DNA of 64,000 nt from Macrostomum hystrix (GCA_950097015.1 CATNEN010000025.1:6314001-6378000); one strand, 5' to 3'; shown: positions 1-11,118, numbered from the stretch's first letter. A program made the numbers and translations. Notes: generated from the letters alone by a model not told the origin.

Positions 1-454
1 CTCGCTCATCCCTCTTTCAAAGCGAGCCAGCCCATGCAACTTATAATTTATCTATGCAGGCACGCTCTAGCTTAATAAATTGTTGGTTTAAAATAAGAAA
101 ACAATAGAATATTTAAATAGAAACCTTTAATATAATTTATTTCGACTAAGAACTACATTTGTGAGAAATTCTTTTTGTTAAATATTCAATTAGAATAACA
201 GGATTTTAACAAAATCTCATGATTAAAATCAAAAAGGAAAATTTCTGCTTCTATGCAGGTAGATTAACAATTATTCAAAAAGTAGAAAAGCTGTTAACAA
301 AACAACAGCTGCTTTTGTTCTGACTGTTTGCTTCCAAAAAAGCTCGGCGCAAATAAAAAGGCAGGAACAGAATAGGTCATTCTAAGAAAACTAAGCGATG
401 AGCAAGCAACAAATGACTGCATCCTATGATGTCATATGTCACCTGAAACACCAA
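1..454. other. AT-rich flank, no gene seen
   Basis: This stretch is AT-rich with short direct repeats and no reading frame that resembles a protein. I see no RNA gene or mobile element in it. Confidence 0.5.
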
Positions 455-1477
455 ACCACAATAGTAAGATCATTACACACTCTGGGTCATTCAGTGCTTC
501 TGTAATTACACACACAGGGTCATTCAGTGCTTCTGTAATTACACACACAGGGTCATTCAGTGCTTCTGTAATTACACACACAGGGTCATTCAGTGCTTCT
601 GTCATTACACACACAGGGTCATTCAGTGCTTCTGTCATTACACACCCTGGGTCATTCAGTGCTTCTGTCATTACACACACTGGGTCATTCAGTGCTTCTG
701 TCATTACACACCCTGGGTCATTCAGTGCTTCTGTCATTACACACACAGGGTCATTCAGTGCTTCTGTCATTACACACACAGGGTCATTCAGTGCTTCTGT
801 CATTACACACACTGGGTCATTTAGTGCTTCTGTCATTACACACACTGGGTCATTCAGTGCTTCTGTCATTACACACACTGGGTCATTTAGTGCTTCTGTC
901 ATTACACACTGGGTCATTCAGTGCTTCTGTCATTACACACCCTGGGTCATTCAGTGCTTCTGTCATTACACACACTGGGTCATTCAGTGCTTCTGTCATT
1001 ACACACACTGGGTCATTCAGTGCTTCTGTCATTACACACCCTGGGTCATTCAGTGCTTCTGTCATTACACACCCTGGGTCATTCAGTGCTTCTGTCATTA
1101 CACACCCTGGGTCATTCAGTGCTTCTGTCATTACACACCCTGGGTCATTCAGTGCTTCTGTCATTACACACACTGGGTCATTCAGTGCTTCTGTCATTAC
1201 ACACCCTGGGTCATTCAGTGCTTCTGTCATTACACACACAGGGTCATTCAGTGCTTCTGTCATTACACACCCTGGGTCATTCAGTGCTTCTGTCATTACA
1301 CACACAGGGTCATTCAGTGCTTCTGTCATTACACACACAGGGTCATTCAGTGCTTCTGTCATTACACACACAGGGTCATTCAGTGCTTCTGTCATTACAC
1401 ACCCTGGGTCATTCAGTGCTTCTGTCATTACACACACTGGGTCATTCAGTGCTTCTGTCATTACACACACAGTGTAA
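455..1477. repeat. 33-bp minisatellite, about 31 copies
   Basis: A tandem array with a 33-bp unit built around gggtcattcagtgcttctgt followed by cattacacacac. Variants alternate between acacaggg, acactggg and accctggg. Because 33 is a multiple of 3, long reading frames stay open on both strands, including an 11-residue repeating peptide. One shortened unit near 905-915 shifts the frame, which argues against coding. It lies in the 3' flank of UAP1. Confidence 0.95.
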
Positions 1478-1904
1478 AATTTTTTTGTAAAAATCCAAAA
1501 ACAAAAGTCAAATGAAAACTTTGATGAGAAAGGAAGATCTTTGAGTAAAAAGTAAGTACATATTACACCTATGACACCTGTAAAATTTAGCAAATTAAAA
1601 GCAATTCAAGGGCACAAAAATAACAGTACATAACAAACTTAGCTGTGGCACTTAAGAAACCAAAAATTGTAAACTTTGCAACAATAATTAATGAAAAAGA
1701 AATCTGAAAATAGGCACAACCATATCCGCATAGAGACTAATAGCGAGTGTACTATCAAGCAAATACACGTGAACCTTCTTTCCAATAAAATTGTAAGTAA
1801 AGAATACATAAAGAGGCTTGGAAGGTAGAATTCGGTGATTCTACTGTAAGTAGGCTAATTAGCATTTTCGCACCTATATTCGCTTGACAAATGTGCATTA
1901 TTAG
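1478..1904. other. UAP1 3' flank
   Basis: AT-rich sequence between the 33-bp array and the UAP1 stop codon. On the minus strand it is probably the UAP1 3' UTR. I found no clear AATAAA signal close to the stop. Confidence 0.4.
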
Positions 1905-4900
1905 TTACTCATCAACCAGCAGAACGCCTTCCGGCGGATTAGCCAAGTTAATATCGTCGAGGCCTTCGCCGGCGTAGCTTATCAACGGCGACACTTCGGC
2001 GAGGCGAGGCCTATTTTGAAGAGATTCGCCGGTCATACGGCGTAGCCAGGAGGCGTGCAGCTCCAGCACGTGACGCCGGCAGGTCTCCGGACAGTCCGAC
2101 CCGGCGCCTGGCGCATTTTTCAACGGCGAGAACTCCTCGGAGCGGCTGGCTTCCCACAGGGCGAAGCTGGGCCCGGCCGCTGGGAATACGTCGAATACGA
2201 ACTTCTCAAATTTTATGCCATTCTCAGTTGGAGGATTGTCCACCTGGCGGAATGGGATTCGAATATTGAGTCCATAGCAACCGATTCCTGGACCAGGGCA
2301 GTTTTTTATTTATCATAGGGGTTGTGGCCTAGTGGTTAGAGCGTCGGACAAATGATTTGTAGGTCAGGGGTTGTCATCACTGACTATGACAACGATCTGT
2401 ATTGCCCATAGCAACCATCACTACTGACTATGGCTACGATCTGTATTGTCCATAGCAACCATAATCACTGACTATGGCTACGATCTGTATTGCCCATAGC
2501 AACCATCACTACTGACTATGGCTACGATCTGTATTGTCCATAGCAACCATAATCACTGACTATGGCAACGATCTGTATTGTCCATAGCAACCATCACTAC
2601 TGACCATGACAACGATCTGTATTGTCCATAGCAACCATCACTACTGACTATGGCTACGATCTGTATTGTCCATAGCAACCATAATCACTGACTATGGCAA
2701 CGATCTGTATTGTCCATAGCAACCATCACTACTGACCATGACAACGATCTGTATTGTCCATAGCAACCATCACTACTGACTATGGCTACGATCTGTATTG
2801 TCCATAGCAACCATAATCACTGACTATGGCAACGATCTGTATTGTCCATAGCAACCATCACTACTGACCATGACAACGATCTGTATTGTCCATAGCAACC
2901 ATCACTACTGACTATGGCTACGATCTGTATTGTCCATAGCAACCATAATCACTGACTATGGCAACGATCTGTATTGTCCATAGCAACCATCACTACTGAC
3001 TATGGCTACGATCTGTATTGTCCATAGCAACCATAATCACTGACTATGGCAACGATCTGTATTATCCATAGCAACCATCACTACTGACCATGATAACGAT
3101 CTGTATTGTCCATAGCTACAATCTTTGCTGACAAAAGAAAACATTGTTAACTGAAAAAACGCAATTTTATTGCACTTTTAGAAACAAGCAATTTTCGAAT
3201 CCCGCTCACCATTCGGCCAGTCTCTGGGTCCCAGTAGGGCACTTTCTTCCTAGCTGCATGATAGGGCAACAATCTGGACTCATTCTCAGCCTGACAGACA
3301 GTCTCCAATGCGTCCAACGTCAGATAGTGCTGGCAGATGTTGGCGGCCCGCATCAGCAGACGCCGACCGTCGGGTTCCATGGCGGCCGCATCCTCTGGTC
3401 GCATCTCCGAGTACTCAACAACCCGATAGCCGCCCGACACTGTATCGGCAGCCACAACCCCGACTCGCTCCTCTGGTCGGGTGCGTTCGACAACTTTTGC
3501 TGCCATGGCAACGCGAGTCAACAGGCAATGTCCGATGAATAGGGGATCGGCTACACGAGTCAGGATGTTGTCGACGCCGAAAATCTGAAAAAATTGGGAT
3601 TTTGGAATAATCGACTAATAAAAAGGAGCTTAACTGGGGCTAGGGTCGACAACTAGCCTATATGTATCCAAAAATAGAACTTAAATCTTTCCCGCTGGGA
3701 CCTAAGTCCGACATTTTAAAGGTTGTTGGTCCATTTTCTGGCCGAATTTCATTAGACTTGAAGTTTCGAACCGAATTTCTACAACTTTAACACGAATTTC
3801 GCCAGACTGCTTGGTAGCTGAAAGTCGACTGAATGTCTGTCCCAAGGCCGACAGACTGCAGTTGGACGCGCACTGCTGTCCAGACTGCGAGGCGTGGTTT
3901 GCGGACTTATCCCCCGAGAGCTGTAAGACGACTTCAGGTGGCTGGAAAACATCGGAGCAATCAGCCTAAACCGGTCGATCGCGCGGTCGATCGCGCTTTC
4001 TGGGCAATCAGTATGCGAGAAACTCCTCCGGAAGCGCCTGTCGAGGCCATGCGACCTCTACCTCGCCGCAAGCATCCACTGTGTGACCTGCTTGGCCAGC
4101 GAAACCATTATAATTGTGTCTGTCCGTCGGACTGTCTGTCTAGACTCTAGACAGCTTTCTGTCAAGGACCTTATGTATTTATTTTCTCTCTGAAAAAGAC
4201 ATCAGCAAGCACAAGCGGAACTAGTGCAGCCAGTCTGGCCACTAGTGAAGCCAGGGAAGACGCCGACGATGCATAAATCGATTTTGTGCCATCCAATAAC
4301 TGATGTTTCCGTTTATGTGGTGTGTGTGCCTAGACATTCGGTGTTCGGAGCAAAGTGGTGGCGCCGAATTACGGGCGGGAGATCGGCTACACCTTAATTA
4401 GACGTGCACCAGTTACTAGACAAAGTCTATTTTAATGGTTGAAGCACAGTTGGCCCATATATATTTTCAAATTGCTCTTTACTCAAGCGACATTGTCAAT
4501 TATCTACATATATGAAAAATTCGCACCTCGAATAATGGTCTGTCTATTAAGTCGATTCTGTATATTTCAATTCTATACCCCTTAGTTATTACGATTTCTA
4601 CTTATAATGCTCTTGTGTACTACTTATAATGCTCTTCTACTCGTGTTCTACGTTCATCAGTTCTCGCTCTCAATGGGATAATAATAAATTTGGACCCCTG
4701 CACTTGGTCGAATTTTGTTCTGCGATCTGTTAAGCAGCCATGGCAGCGTCTTTACTTAGTTACTTCTTTCTCAATACGTGCAGGCTTTCTTATGACACGC
4801 TCATTCCTTATGACACGCTCATTCTTATGACTTTCGCTGTTGTCAAATTCCGTGCGACAGTCGTGAACATATTGGTCCGATAGATGCAGTTGAATTTCGG

Positions 4901-7525
4901 CGAAAGTCGGGCTGGCAATTTCGTGCGGAGGTCGTGAAGAAGTTGGTCCGATTGACACAGTTGAATGTCGATGAGAATCGGATGGATATACACCGGCTCA
5001 TTTCTCCACAAATGAAAGTCCAAGTTATTTCGGGTCAAAGTCGGAGTTGTCGTTACGGTTTTTTACAAAATCGATAAGTGGTCGACATTTACGGACCGAT
5101 TTTTCAATTTCTGTCTGACAAAAAACGATTAAAATTAGACGATGATGCATTTTCCACTGTTTTTCATCTTTTCTTGCTACTTTCTACCGACCAAAATCGA
5201 CCCGACGATACCAACGTTCCGAGAAGATGAAAATCGGGAATAAATCGACCCGATTTTCTGTTTCTTAGTGTCGGACCATTTAAAGAGGAAAGTCGGAGTT
5301 GGGTCCCAGCGGGAATTAAGATAGATATGATATATAATGAGGGATAAGTAAGACAGGGAATAGATAAGACATGGAATAGATAAGACAGGGAATAGATAAG
5401 ACAGGGAATAGATAAGACAGGGAATAGATAAGACAGGGAATAGATAAGACAGGGAATAGATAAGAGAGGGAATAGATAAGAGAGGGTATGGATAAGACAG
5501 GGAATATATAAGACAGGGAATAGATAAGAGAGGGAATAGATAAGAGAGGGAATAGATAAGAGAGGGAATGGATAAGACAGGGAATAGATAAGACAGGGAA
5601 TAGATAAGAGAGGGAATAGATAAGAGAGGGAATAGATAAGACAGGGAATAGATAAGAGAGGGAATGGATAAGACAGGGAATAGATAAGACAGGGAATAGA
5701 TAAGACAGGGAATAGATAAGAGAGGGAATAGATAAGACAGGGAATAGATAAGAGAGGGAATGGATAAGACAGGGAATAGATAAGACAGGGAATAGATAAG
5801 ACAGGGAATAGATAAGACAGGGAATAGATAAGACAGGGAATAGATAAGACAGGGAATAGATAAGAGAGGGAATAGATAAGACAAACGATGGATAAGAGAG
5901 GGAATAGATAAGACAGGGAATAGATAAGACAGGGAATAGATAAGAGAGGGAATAGATAAGAGAGGGAATGGATAAGACAGGGAATAGATAAGACAGGGAA
6001 TAGATAAGACAGGGAATAGATAAGACAGGGAATAGATAAGAGAGGGAATAGATAAGACAAACGATGGATAAGAGAGGGAATAGATAAGACAGGGAATAGA
6101 TAAGACAGGGAATAGATAAGACAGGGAATAGATAAGACAGGGAATAGATAAGAGAGGGAATAGATAAGACAGGGAATAGATAAGACAGGGAATAGATAAG
6201 ACAGGGAATAGATAAGACAGGGAATAGATAAGAGAGGGAATAGATAAGAGAGGGAATGGATAAGACAGGGAATAGATAAGACAGGGAATAGATAAGACAG
6301 GGAATAGATAAGACAGGGAATAGATAAGACAGGGAATAGATAAGACAGGGAATAGATAAGACAGGGAATAGATAAGACAGGGAATAGATAAGACAGTGAA
6401 TAGATAAGAGTGAAATAGATAAGACAGGGAATATACGAGTAGACCGAAGAAAGGTTAGACGCGCAGGGAGAACATAGATAAGGGGATTGATAAAAAGTAA
6501 AAACAAACCTGCACGCAGGCCAATCCGCGGCGCCTCATATCGGCCAGAGCGCCTGAGTCGCGCAGCGCCCTGTACAGGCCTCCGTTGCCATCCGGACTAG
6601 TCTGCACCGAGTCTGGACCGGACATCAGCGCAAGGCCTTTTGCGTCTACGCATGGCACGGAGCCTTGCTCAAAGAATCTAACGCAGTCTGGCCGAAGGCC
6701 GAAGCAGCCGGCGCTGCGGAACACAGCTTCCGTAGCAGGGCCCGTGCTGTCTGACGTCATCACGTACCAGGCTAAGCGGCCAGGCCCGCCTCCGGCGATG
6801 GCTTCAATGCGTAGCGCCTTCTCGGCGTGCAATTGGAATAGCGACTTGCCGCTGGGCAGCCCGACATTGTAGGCACCTTTGGGACCGCTGGCTCCCAGGC
6901 GGGTGGCCTGCAACGATTCGAACACATGGTACGCCACGATTCTAAATAATCTATCACCGACTGGTGTCTCACCTGCCCCCTAACTGGTGTCTCACCTGTC
7001 CCCTAACTGGTGTCTCACCTGTCCCCTAACTGGTGCCTCACCTGCCCCCTAACTGGTGTCTCACCTGTCCCCTAACTGGTGTCTCACCTGTCCCCTAACT
7101 GGTGCCTCACCTGCCCCCTAACTGGTGTCTCACCTGTCCCCAAACTGGTGTCTCACCTGTCCACCGGCAACCAGCACCAGTCCGACACGGCCCTCGGCCA
7201 CGGCAGCCAATCCGGCGGCGCGCAGCTCGGAGTCGCGGAGGCCGCCATCAGGACCGGCGCACACCGAGGCCGGAGGTGCGGCGTAGCCTTCGCCAAGGCG
7301 CGGAGATTGGCCGGACATGACGTCACGAACCGCGACTGCCAGTCCAGGCCAGTCGATGTGCTCCAGCTGACGTAGAAGCCGCTGGCGCTGTTCGCCTTTG
7401 AGGCTAGTCCAGCTATTCAGCACGTGCAGCTGTCCGGCTTCAGTCAGTTGACGACGAACTCGCTCAAGCCTGGCTTCCTCGGAGGAGGAACAATCGGCGA
7501 TTGCTGTTGCCGCTGCTGCCGACAT
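1905..7525 (-). CDS. UAP1: UDP-N-acetylhexosamine pyrophosphorylase, four coding exons
   Basis: Exons on the minus strand are 7157-7525, 6509-6907, 3210-3584 and 1905-2243, totalling 1482 nt and closing at 493 aa, close to the roughly 505-522 aa of animal UAP1. The family makes UDP-GlcNAc from UTP and GlcNAc-1-phosphate in the cytosol, feeding chitin, N-glycan and O-GlcNAc synthesis. Exon 2 has the nucleotide-binding loop AGGQATRLG followed by GPKGAYNVGLPS, then DGNGGLYRAL. Exon 3 carries VDNILTRVADPLFIG, AAKVVERT and VVEYSE. Exon 4 has NGIKFEKFVFDVF, EFSPLKNA and the C-terminal EISPLISYAGEGL-like block (here EVSPLISYAGEGL). The usual GGQGTRLG glycine is Ala124 here, directly at the exon 1/2 junction. 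The start is the Met beginning MSAAAATAIADC; an upstream in-frame Met precedes an unrelated hydrophobic stretch. Introns 1 and 2 are dominated by minisatellites and intron 3 by another. Confidence 0.93.
2317..2369 (+). mobile_element. SINE tRNA-like head, truncated by the 44-bp array
   Basis: The sequence gtggcctagtggttagagcg with a later ggtcaggggtt has the A-box and the start of the B-box of a tRNA-derived SINE head. The same head, more complete, occurs on the minus strand at 9187-9267. The copy runs straight into the 44-bp array, inside UAP1 intron 3. Confidence 0.65.
2370..3118. repeat. 44-bp minisatellite with a three-unit higher-order period
   Basis: About 17 units of 44 bp, each containing acgatctgtattgtccatag. 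Three unit types, ending in catcactact, cataatcact and again catcactact with a gaccatgaca start, recur in order, giving a period near 132 bp. Each unit contains CTATGG and CCATAG arms. It fills most of UAP1 intron 3 (2244-3209). Confidence 0.92.
3585..5335. other. UAP1 intron 2, non-array part
   Basis: No conserved reading frame was recognised here. The GC-richer patch at 3830-4150 has a 105-codon open frame without recognisable similarity. A block with repeated motifs of the type gtcggaattt and ggtccgat lies at about 4840-5110 and looks like low-copy decayed repeats. The frame junction across 6509/3584 closes cleanly, so no missing UAP1 exon is needed. Confidence 0.5.
5336..6432. repeat. 16-bp minisatellite, about 68 copies
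   Basis: The unit is gataagacagggaata, with a common variant carrying gagaggg. Occasional units have aatggat or acaaacgatgg. It lies in UAP1 intron 2 (3585-6508). The minus strand gives long leucine/serine/isoleucine frames with a 16-residue period, as expected from three units of 16 bp; I do not consider them coding. Confidence 0.95.
6960..7160. repeat. 23-bp array that repeats the UAP1 intron 1 splice donor
   Basis: Nine copies of ctcacctg occur at 6968, 6991, 7014, 7037, 7060, 7083, 7106, 7129 and 7152, exactly 23 bp apart. On the minus strand each reads CAG|GTGAGR (GTGAGA in most copies, GTGAGG in two). The last copy (7151-7156) is the real donor after UAP1 exon 1. The array therefore fills nearly all of the 249-bp intron and starts at the splice site itself. 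Confidence 0.93.
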
Positions 7526-7635
7526 AATCGCTTTGTTGGCGTTGAAGAGCAATGAAGAAATAGTTAATATTGTTTTTTCAGTCGCTCTTATATAAATATA
7601 ATAGTATTTAACATTTAATAGACAACCCTGCATCG

Positions 7636-8757
7636 GCCGGGTCTCCAGTTATGAGGTGGTGGGTCTCCAGTGATGAGGTGGTGGGTGCCCAGTGATGAGG
7701 TGGTGGGTGCCCAGTGATGAGGTGGTGGGTCTCCAGTTATGAGGTGGTGGGTCTCCAGTGATGAGGTGGTGGGTGCCCAGTGATGAGGTGGTGGGTGCCC
7801 AGTTATGAGGTGGTGGGTGCCCAGTGATGAGGTGGTGGGTGTCCAGTGATGAGGTGGTGGGTCTCCAGTGATGAGGTGGTGGGTCTCCAGTGATGAGGTG
7901 GTGGGTCTCCAGTGATGAGGTGGTGGGTCTCCAGTGATGAGGTGGTGGGTCTCCAGTGATGAGGTGGTTGGTGCCCAGTGATGAGGTGGTGGGTCTCCAG
8001 TTATGAGGTGGTGGGTCTCCAGTGATGAGGTGGTGGGTGCCCAGTGATGAGGTGGTGGGTCTCCAGTTATGAGGTGGTGGGTCTCCAGTGATGAGGTGGT
8101 GGGTCTCCAGTGATGAGGTGGTGGGTGCCCAGTTATGAGGTGGTGGGTGCCCAGTTATGAGGTGGTGGGTGCCCAGTTATGAGGTGGTGGGTCTCCAGTG
8201 ATGAGGTGGTGGGTCTCCAGTGATGAGGTGGTGGGTGCCCAGTTATGAGGTGGTGGGTGCCCAGTTATGAGGTGGTGGGTGCCCAGTTATGAGGTGGTGG
8301 GTCTCCAGTGATGAGGTGGTGGGTCTCCAGTGATGAGGTGGTGGGTGCCCAGTGATGAGGTGGTGGGTGCCCAGTTATGAGGTGGTGGGTGCCCAGTTAT
8401 GAGGTGGTGGGTGCCCAGTTATGAGGTGGTGGGTGCCCAGTTATGAGGTGGTGGGTCTCCAGTGATGAGGTGGTGGGTGCCCAGTGATGAGGTGGTGGGT
8501 CTCCAGTTATGAGGTGGTGGGTGCCCAGTTATGAGGTGGTGGGTCTCCAGTGATGAGGTGGTGGGTGCCCAGTGATGAGGTGGTGGGTCTCCAGTGATGA
8601 GGTGGTGGGTGCCCAGTTATGAGGTGGTGGGTGCCCAGTTATGAGGTGGTGGGTGCCCAGTTATGAGGTGGTGGGTGCCCAGTTATGAGGTGGTGGGTGC
8701 CCAGTGATGACGTGTTGTGTGCCCAGTGATGAGGTGGTCTCCAGTGATGAGGTGGGG
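7636..8757. repeat. 22-bp G-rich minisatellite, about 51 copies
   Basis: The unit carries gatgaggtggtgggt followed by ctccagt or gcccagt. It begins about 110 bp upstream of the UAP1 start codon. The plus strand has GGTGG and GGTGGTGGG runs in every unit, while the strand transcribed as UAP1 mRNA would be C-rich. The last few units (8701-8757) are degenerate. Confidence 0.95.
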
Positions 8758-9087
8758 GTGGGCTGTTTTGTGATAGATCTTATCTCTTTGTTACATTTTT
8801 AGAAAAAAAAAGTCATTAACAAAATTTTAATTTCGTTCACTGTAGCAGACTACTGTATACGCTCTTATTATTAGACATTTATAATTAATTAATCAACAGT
8901 TTAATGCAATTAGCGGCGAAAACTCTTCGGTTAAACAAATTTAAATTACATAGAAACATCTCATTTTCAAAACTACAACATTGAAAGTTAGGAAGGCGAA
9001 ATCTATATTAGGCCCTTGAATGGGCCAGTAAATGCAATGATAAATTAATGATTATTTAAATAGTTTTGATAATTGGTTACACCAGGT
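8758..9087. other. AT-rich spacer
   Basis: AT-rich sequence between the G-rich array and a minus-strand SINE. No gene is visible. Confidence 0.5.
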
Positions 9088-9268
9088 GTGCTGCCGACAG
9101 AACAGCCGCAGCTAATTCTGGTACCCATTAAACAGCCAGGTGAAATGAAGCCACGCATAGTTAGGTGTCTTACTTAAGAACAGAAAATGTTCCCGTGGAG
9201 TCGGGAATCGAACCCCTGACCTTCAATTCGTTAGTCCGACGCTCTAACCACTTGGCTACAACTCCCAA
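9088..9268 (-). mobile_element. tRNA-derived SINE, family A
   Basis: On the minus strand it starts with a tRNA-like head: gttgtagccaagtggttaga for the A-box and ggggttcgattcccgac for the B-box. A central part contains aagtaagacacctaac and tggctgtttaatgggtacc. The same central part is found at 55250-55330. The head can be laid out as a decayed tRNA with a 7-bp acceptor stem and CTAACGA as the anticodon loop, but several stem pairs are broken. Confidence 0.8.
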
Positions 9269-9357
9269 ATTGGTTATTAGTAAAGGTCTAGTTTAAAGAA
9301 TAAAAATGACACAGAAACTGACAAGTTCTTCGATCGTAAAAGGTACTCGTAGTCTTA

Positions 9358-9363
9358 TTTATT
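9358..9363 (-). promoter_or_regulatory. polyadenylation signal AATAAA of the DNAJC4-like gene
   Basis: On the minus strand AATAAA begins four bases after the TAG stop at 9368-9370. It supports 9368-9622 as the terminal exon. Confidence 0.6.
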
Positions 9364-9367
9364 AAAT

Positions 9368-11054
9368 CTATACGGAAGAACTACTAGTGAGAATCAACAC
9401 TACTAAGAGTAGTGCAATCGGGGTTATCCTTCGAAATAGAAAGTCTAATTCATTCGACGCAGGCGACGTGGATCGCAGCGGCGAATCGCCGAAGCGACTC
9501 CGCCGAAATCGCATCAGGCGAATCTGGCGCAACTGCTCAGCGAACTGCTCGTCCTGCGCTGCTGTTCGACGGCGCCACTCCGCGAAGCTGTCTTCGCTAC
9601 CGCCAGCGCCTTTAGAGGACGCCTACAAATTTGGAAAGCGATTTTCGGCGTCTTGACGAACTACTCATGGTCGTATCTGAGAAAAACTGGTTGATACGAA
9701 GTATAATATAGCGTGGCACTTTCAATGGTTGTTCAGTCAATGGACTGAAATTTCTACCCCAGCTAATTGTGGTGGCCATTTTTCAGCTCGGTGAACTAAA
9801 GAAATGGGGAATTAAGTGTGTTGCTGAAGGACACAATTTGCATCCCTTAGGCTGAGATTCGAACTCCCGGCATCAAAGTTAGAAGTCCAAATCTTTAACC
9901 AATGGGCTACAAGCTCGCATTCTTAGAATGAACTAGGATTTATATACACGACCTCAAACATTAATCCCAAATAATAATAATATAATAATAATTGACACTA
10001 GACCCAAGGGCCAGTGCAGGTGTTGTGTGTCAGGCACACTAGCAGGTGGGGACTGCACACCTATTGTACTCCCGGCTCTCTCGGACACCGGTTGACAGCC
10101 GCGTGTCAGCCATGGAATTTATTTTTCCAAACATATCGGCAGCATCCAAACCCCACAGAATTGCCGCACAGAACTGCTTTATTCCACGCGCTGGAATTAC
10201 GCTCGTATTATTACCCGACGAAATGTCGGTACTCATTTGCAGCTGAGTAGACTGTGTGCACATCAGGGCAAAGCAGCTTGCCAAAGGCTGCACGAATAGT
10301 TCAAGACTAGGTCGTGAGTCAAACCCAGGACTATCTGATCCAGAGTCCGAGACCTTACTGACTGAGCTATCCGCCCTCATCCCAAATAATATATGATCAA
10401 ATAATAACAGCTGGATGAACTGAAGCAATGCAGAGTCATAACTGTCTTGCTTGGAATCGAACCCCCGACCTTCTAATCACCAAGCTACGACCTGTTAGTC
10501 TGGCACATGCGCGTCAGCAAATAGGACAACAGAAGCACCTGTTGCTGCTGCCTTCTATAGCTATTATAGACCCGATCGGCCATTCTCTCGTACTCCTCTC
10601 GAGACGGAAACGGACCCTCGCCGCGCCGCATGGCCTCCTCCCAGTAGAACCGGTTGAACTGGTCTCGCCTGCTACGCTGATAATGATAGTCGTAGTGCCG
10701 CTGAGAGCCAAAAGCTGGGTCATTCGCCGGGTCGCCGTAGTGTTGACCTCCTACTCTGCTATTCCCTAATCCCAATTGTTGGTCATAATCTGCCCTGCTA
10801 TCAGCCTTGCTCAACACAGTGTAGGCTTCGTTCACTCGCACAAATTTCTCGTGAGCATCGGTGGACTCAAAAGCGGCAGGCGAGTCCGGATGGCACAGCT
10901 TCGACTGTTTTATAAATGCGTCCCGAATGTCCTTACTGGTGGCGTCTTGTGGCACACCCAGCGTCTGGTAATGATTGGCTTGAGACCGGGGACGATGCTG
11001 CCGACTGCTTGATAGTCGGCGACAGATGGCCGATGTGAGCGCTGCTGGGCGATA
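9368..11054 (-). CDS. DNAJC4-like J-domain protein, 5' exon missing
   Basis: Two exons are supported on the minus strand: 10539-11054 (172 codons) and 9368-9622 (84 codons plus stop). The first begins after a TTTGCAG acceptor in frame with YRPAALTSAICRRLSSSR, which looks like part of an arginine/serine-rich mitochondrial-type presequence; the upstream ATG exon was not found. A J domain follows: HYQTLGVPQDAT, a CHPDSP containing the HPD tripeptide that stimulates Hsp70 ATPase, FVRVNEAYTVLSK and ADYDQQL. The exon join CAG|GCG is in phase 0. It gives a charged region (SFAEWRRRTAAQDEQFAEQL) and a C-terminal hydrophobic segment ITPIALLLVVLILT just before the stop. A tail anchor is inferred. If exon 1 is read past its donor the frame ends in a SINE at about 10485. 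DNAJC4 is the closest family I recognise; the terminal exon assignment is less sure than the J domain. Confidence 0.72.
9715..9925 (-). mobile_element. tRNA-derived SINE, family A, second copy
   Basis: On the minus strand the head reads gcttgtagcccattggttaa with gggagttcgaatctcagc. The body reads tgtccttcagcaacacactt, then caccgagctgaaaaatgg and a tail with cattgactgaac. It shares the tail logic with the plus-strand copy at 52195-52335. It lies in the intron between the two exons of the DNAJC4-like gene. Confidence 0.75.
10000..10386 (-). mobile_element. SINE with a different tRNA-like head and a related central part
   Basis: On the minus strand it starts with gcggatagctcagtcagtaa and tcctgggtttgactc, a tRNA-like A-box and B-box unlike family A. 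The middle has ggcaagctgctttgccctg and actcagctgcaaatgagtac, matching the cagctg-aaatg-gtac core of the other SINEs. It lies in the DNAJC4-like intron. Confidence 0.65.
10436..10495 (-). mobile_element. SINE head fragment next to a splice donor
   Basis: On the minus strand ggtcgtagcttggtgattag followed by gggggttcgattccaagc is a truncated tRNA-like head. It lies 44 bp inside the intron that follows exon 10539-11054 and supplies the first in-frame stop if that intron is retained. Confidence 0.6.
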
Positions 11055-11118
11055 CTGCAAATTAAATCTAATATTAATAGACTCATGTCAACACGCTGCT
11101 CTATGCAATGTACTCTTT

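Noticed and set aside
436-1593. Open frames of up to 359 codons with an 11-residue repeating peptide
   Set aside because: Product of the 33-bp period. The repeat peptide shifts frame where one unit is shortened, so there is no selection for reading frame.
5164-6506. Leu/Ser/Ile-rich frames up to 396 codons resembling membrane proteins
   Set aside because: Translations of the 16-bp array in three frames. They lie in UAP1 intron 2.
9190-9267. Possible functional tRNA-Val (AAC) gene
   Set aside because: The acceptor stem pairs, but the anticodon and T stems have several mismatches and the sequence continues into a SINE body with relatives elsewhere.
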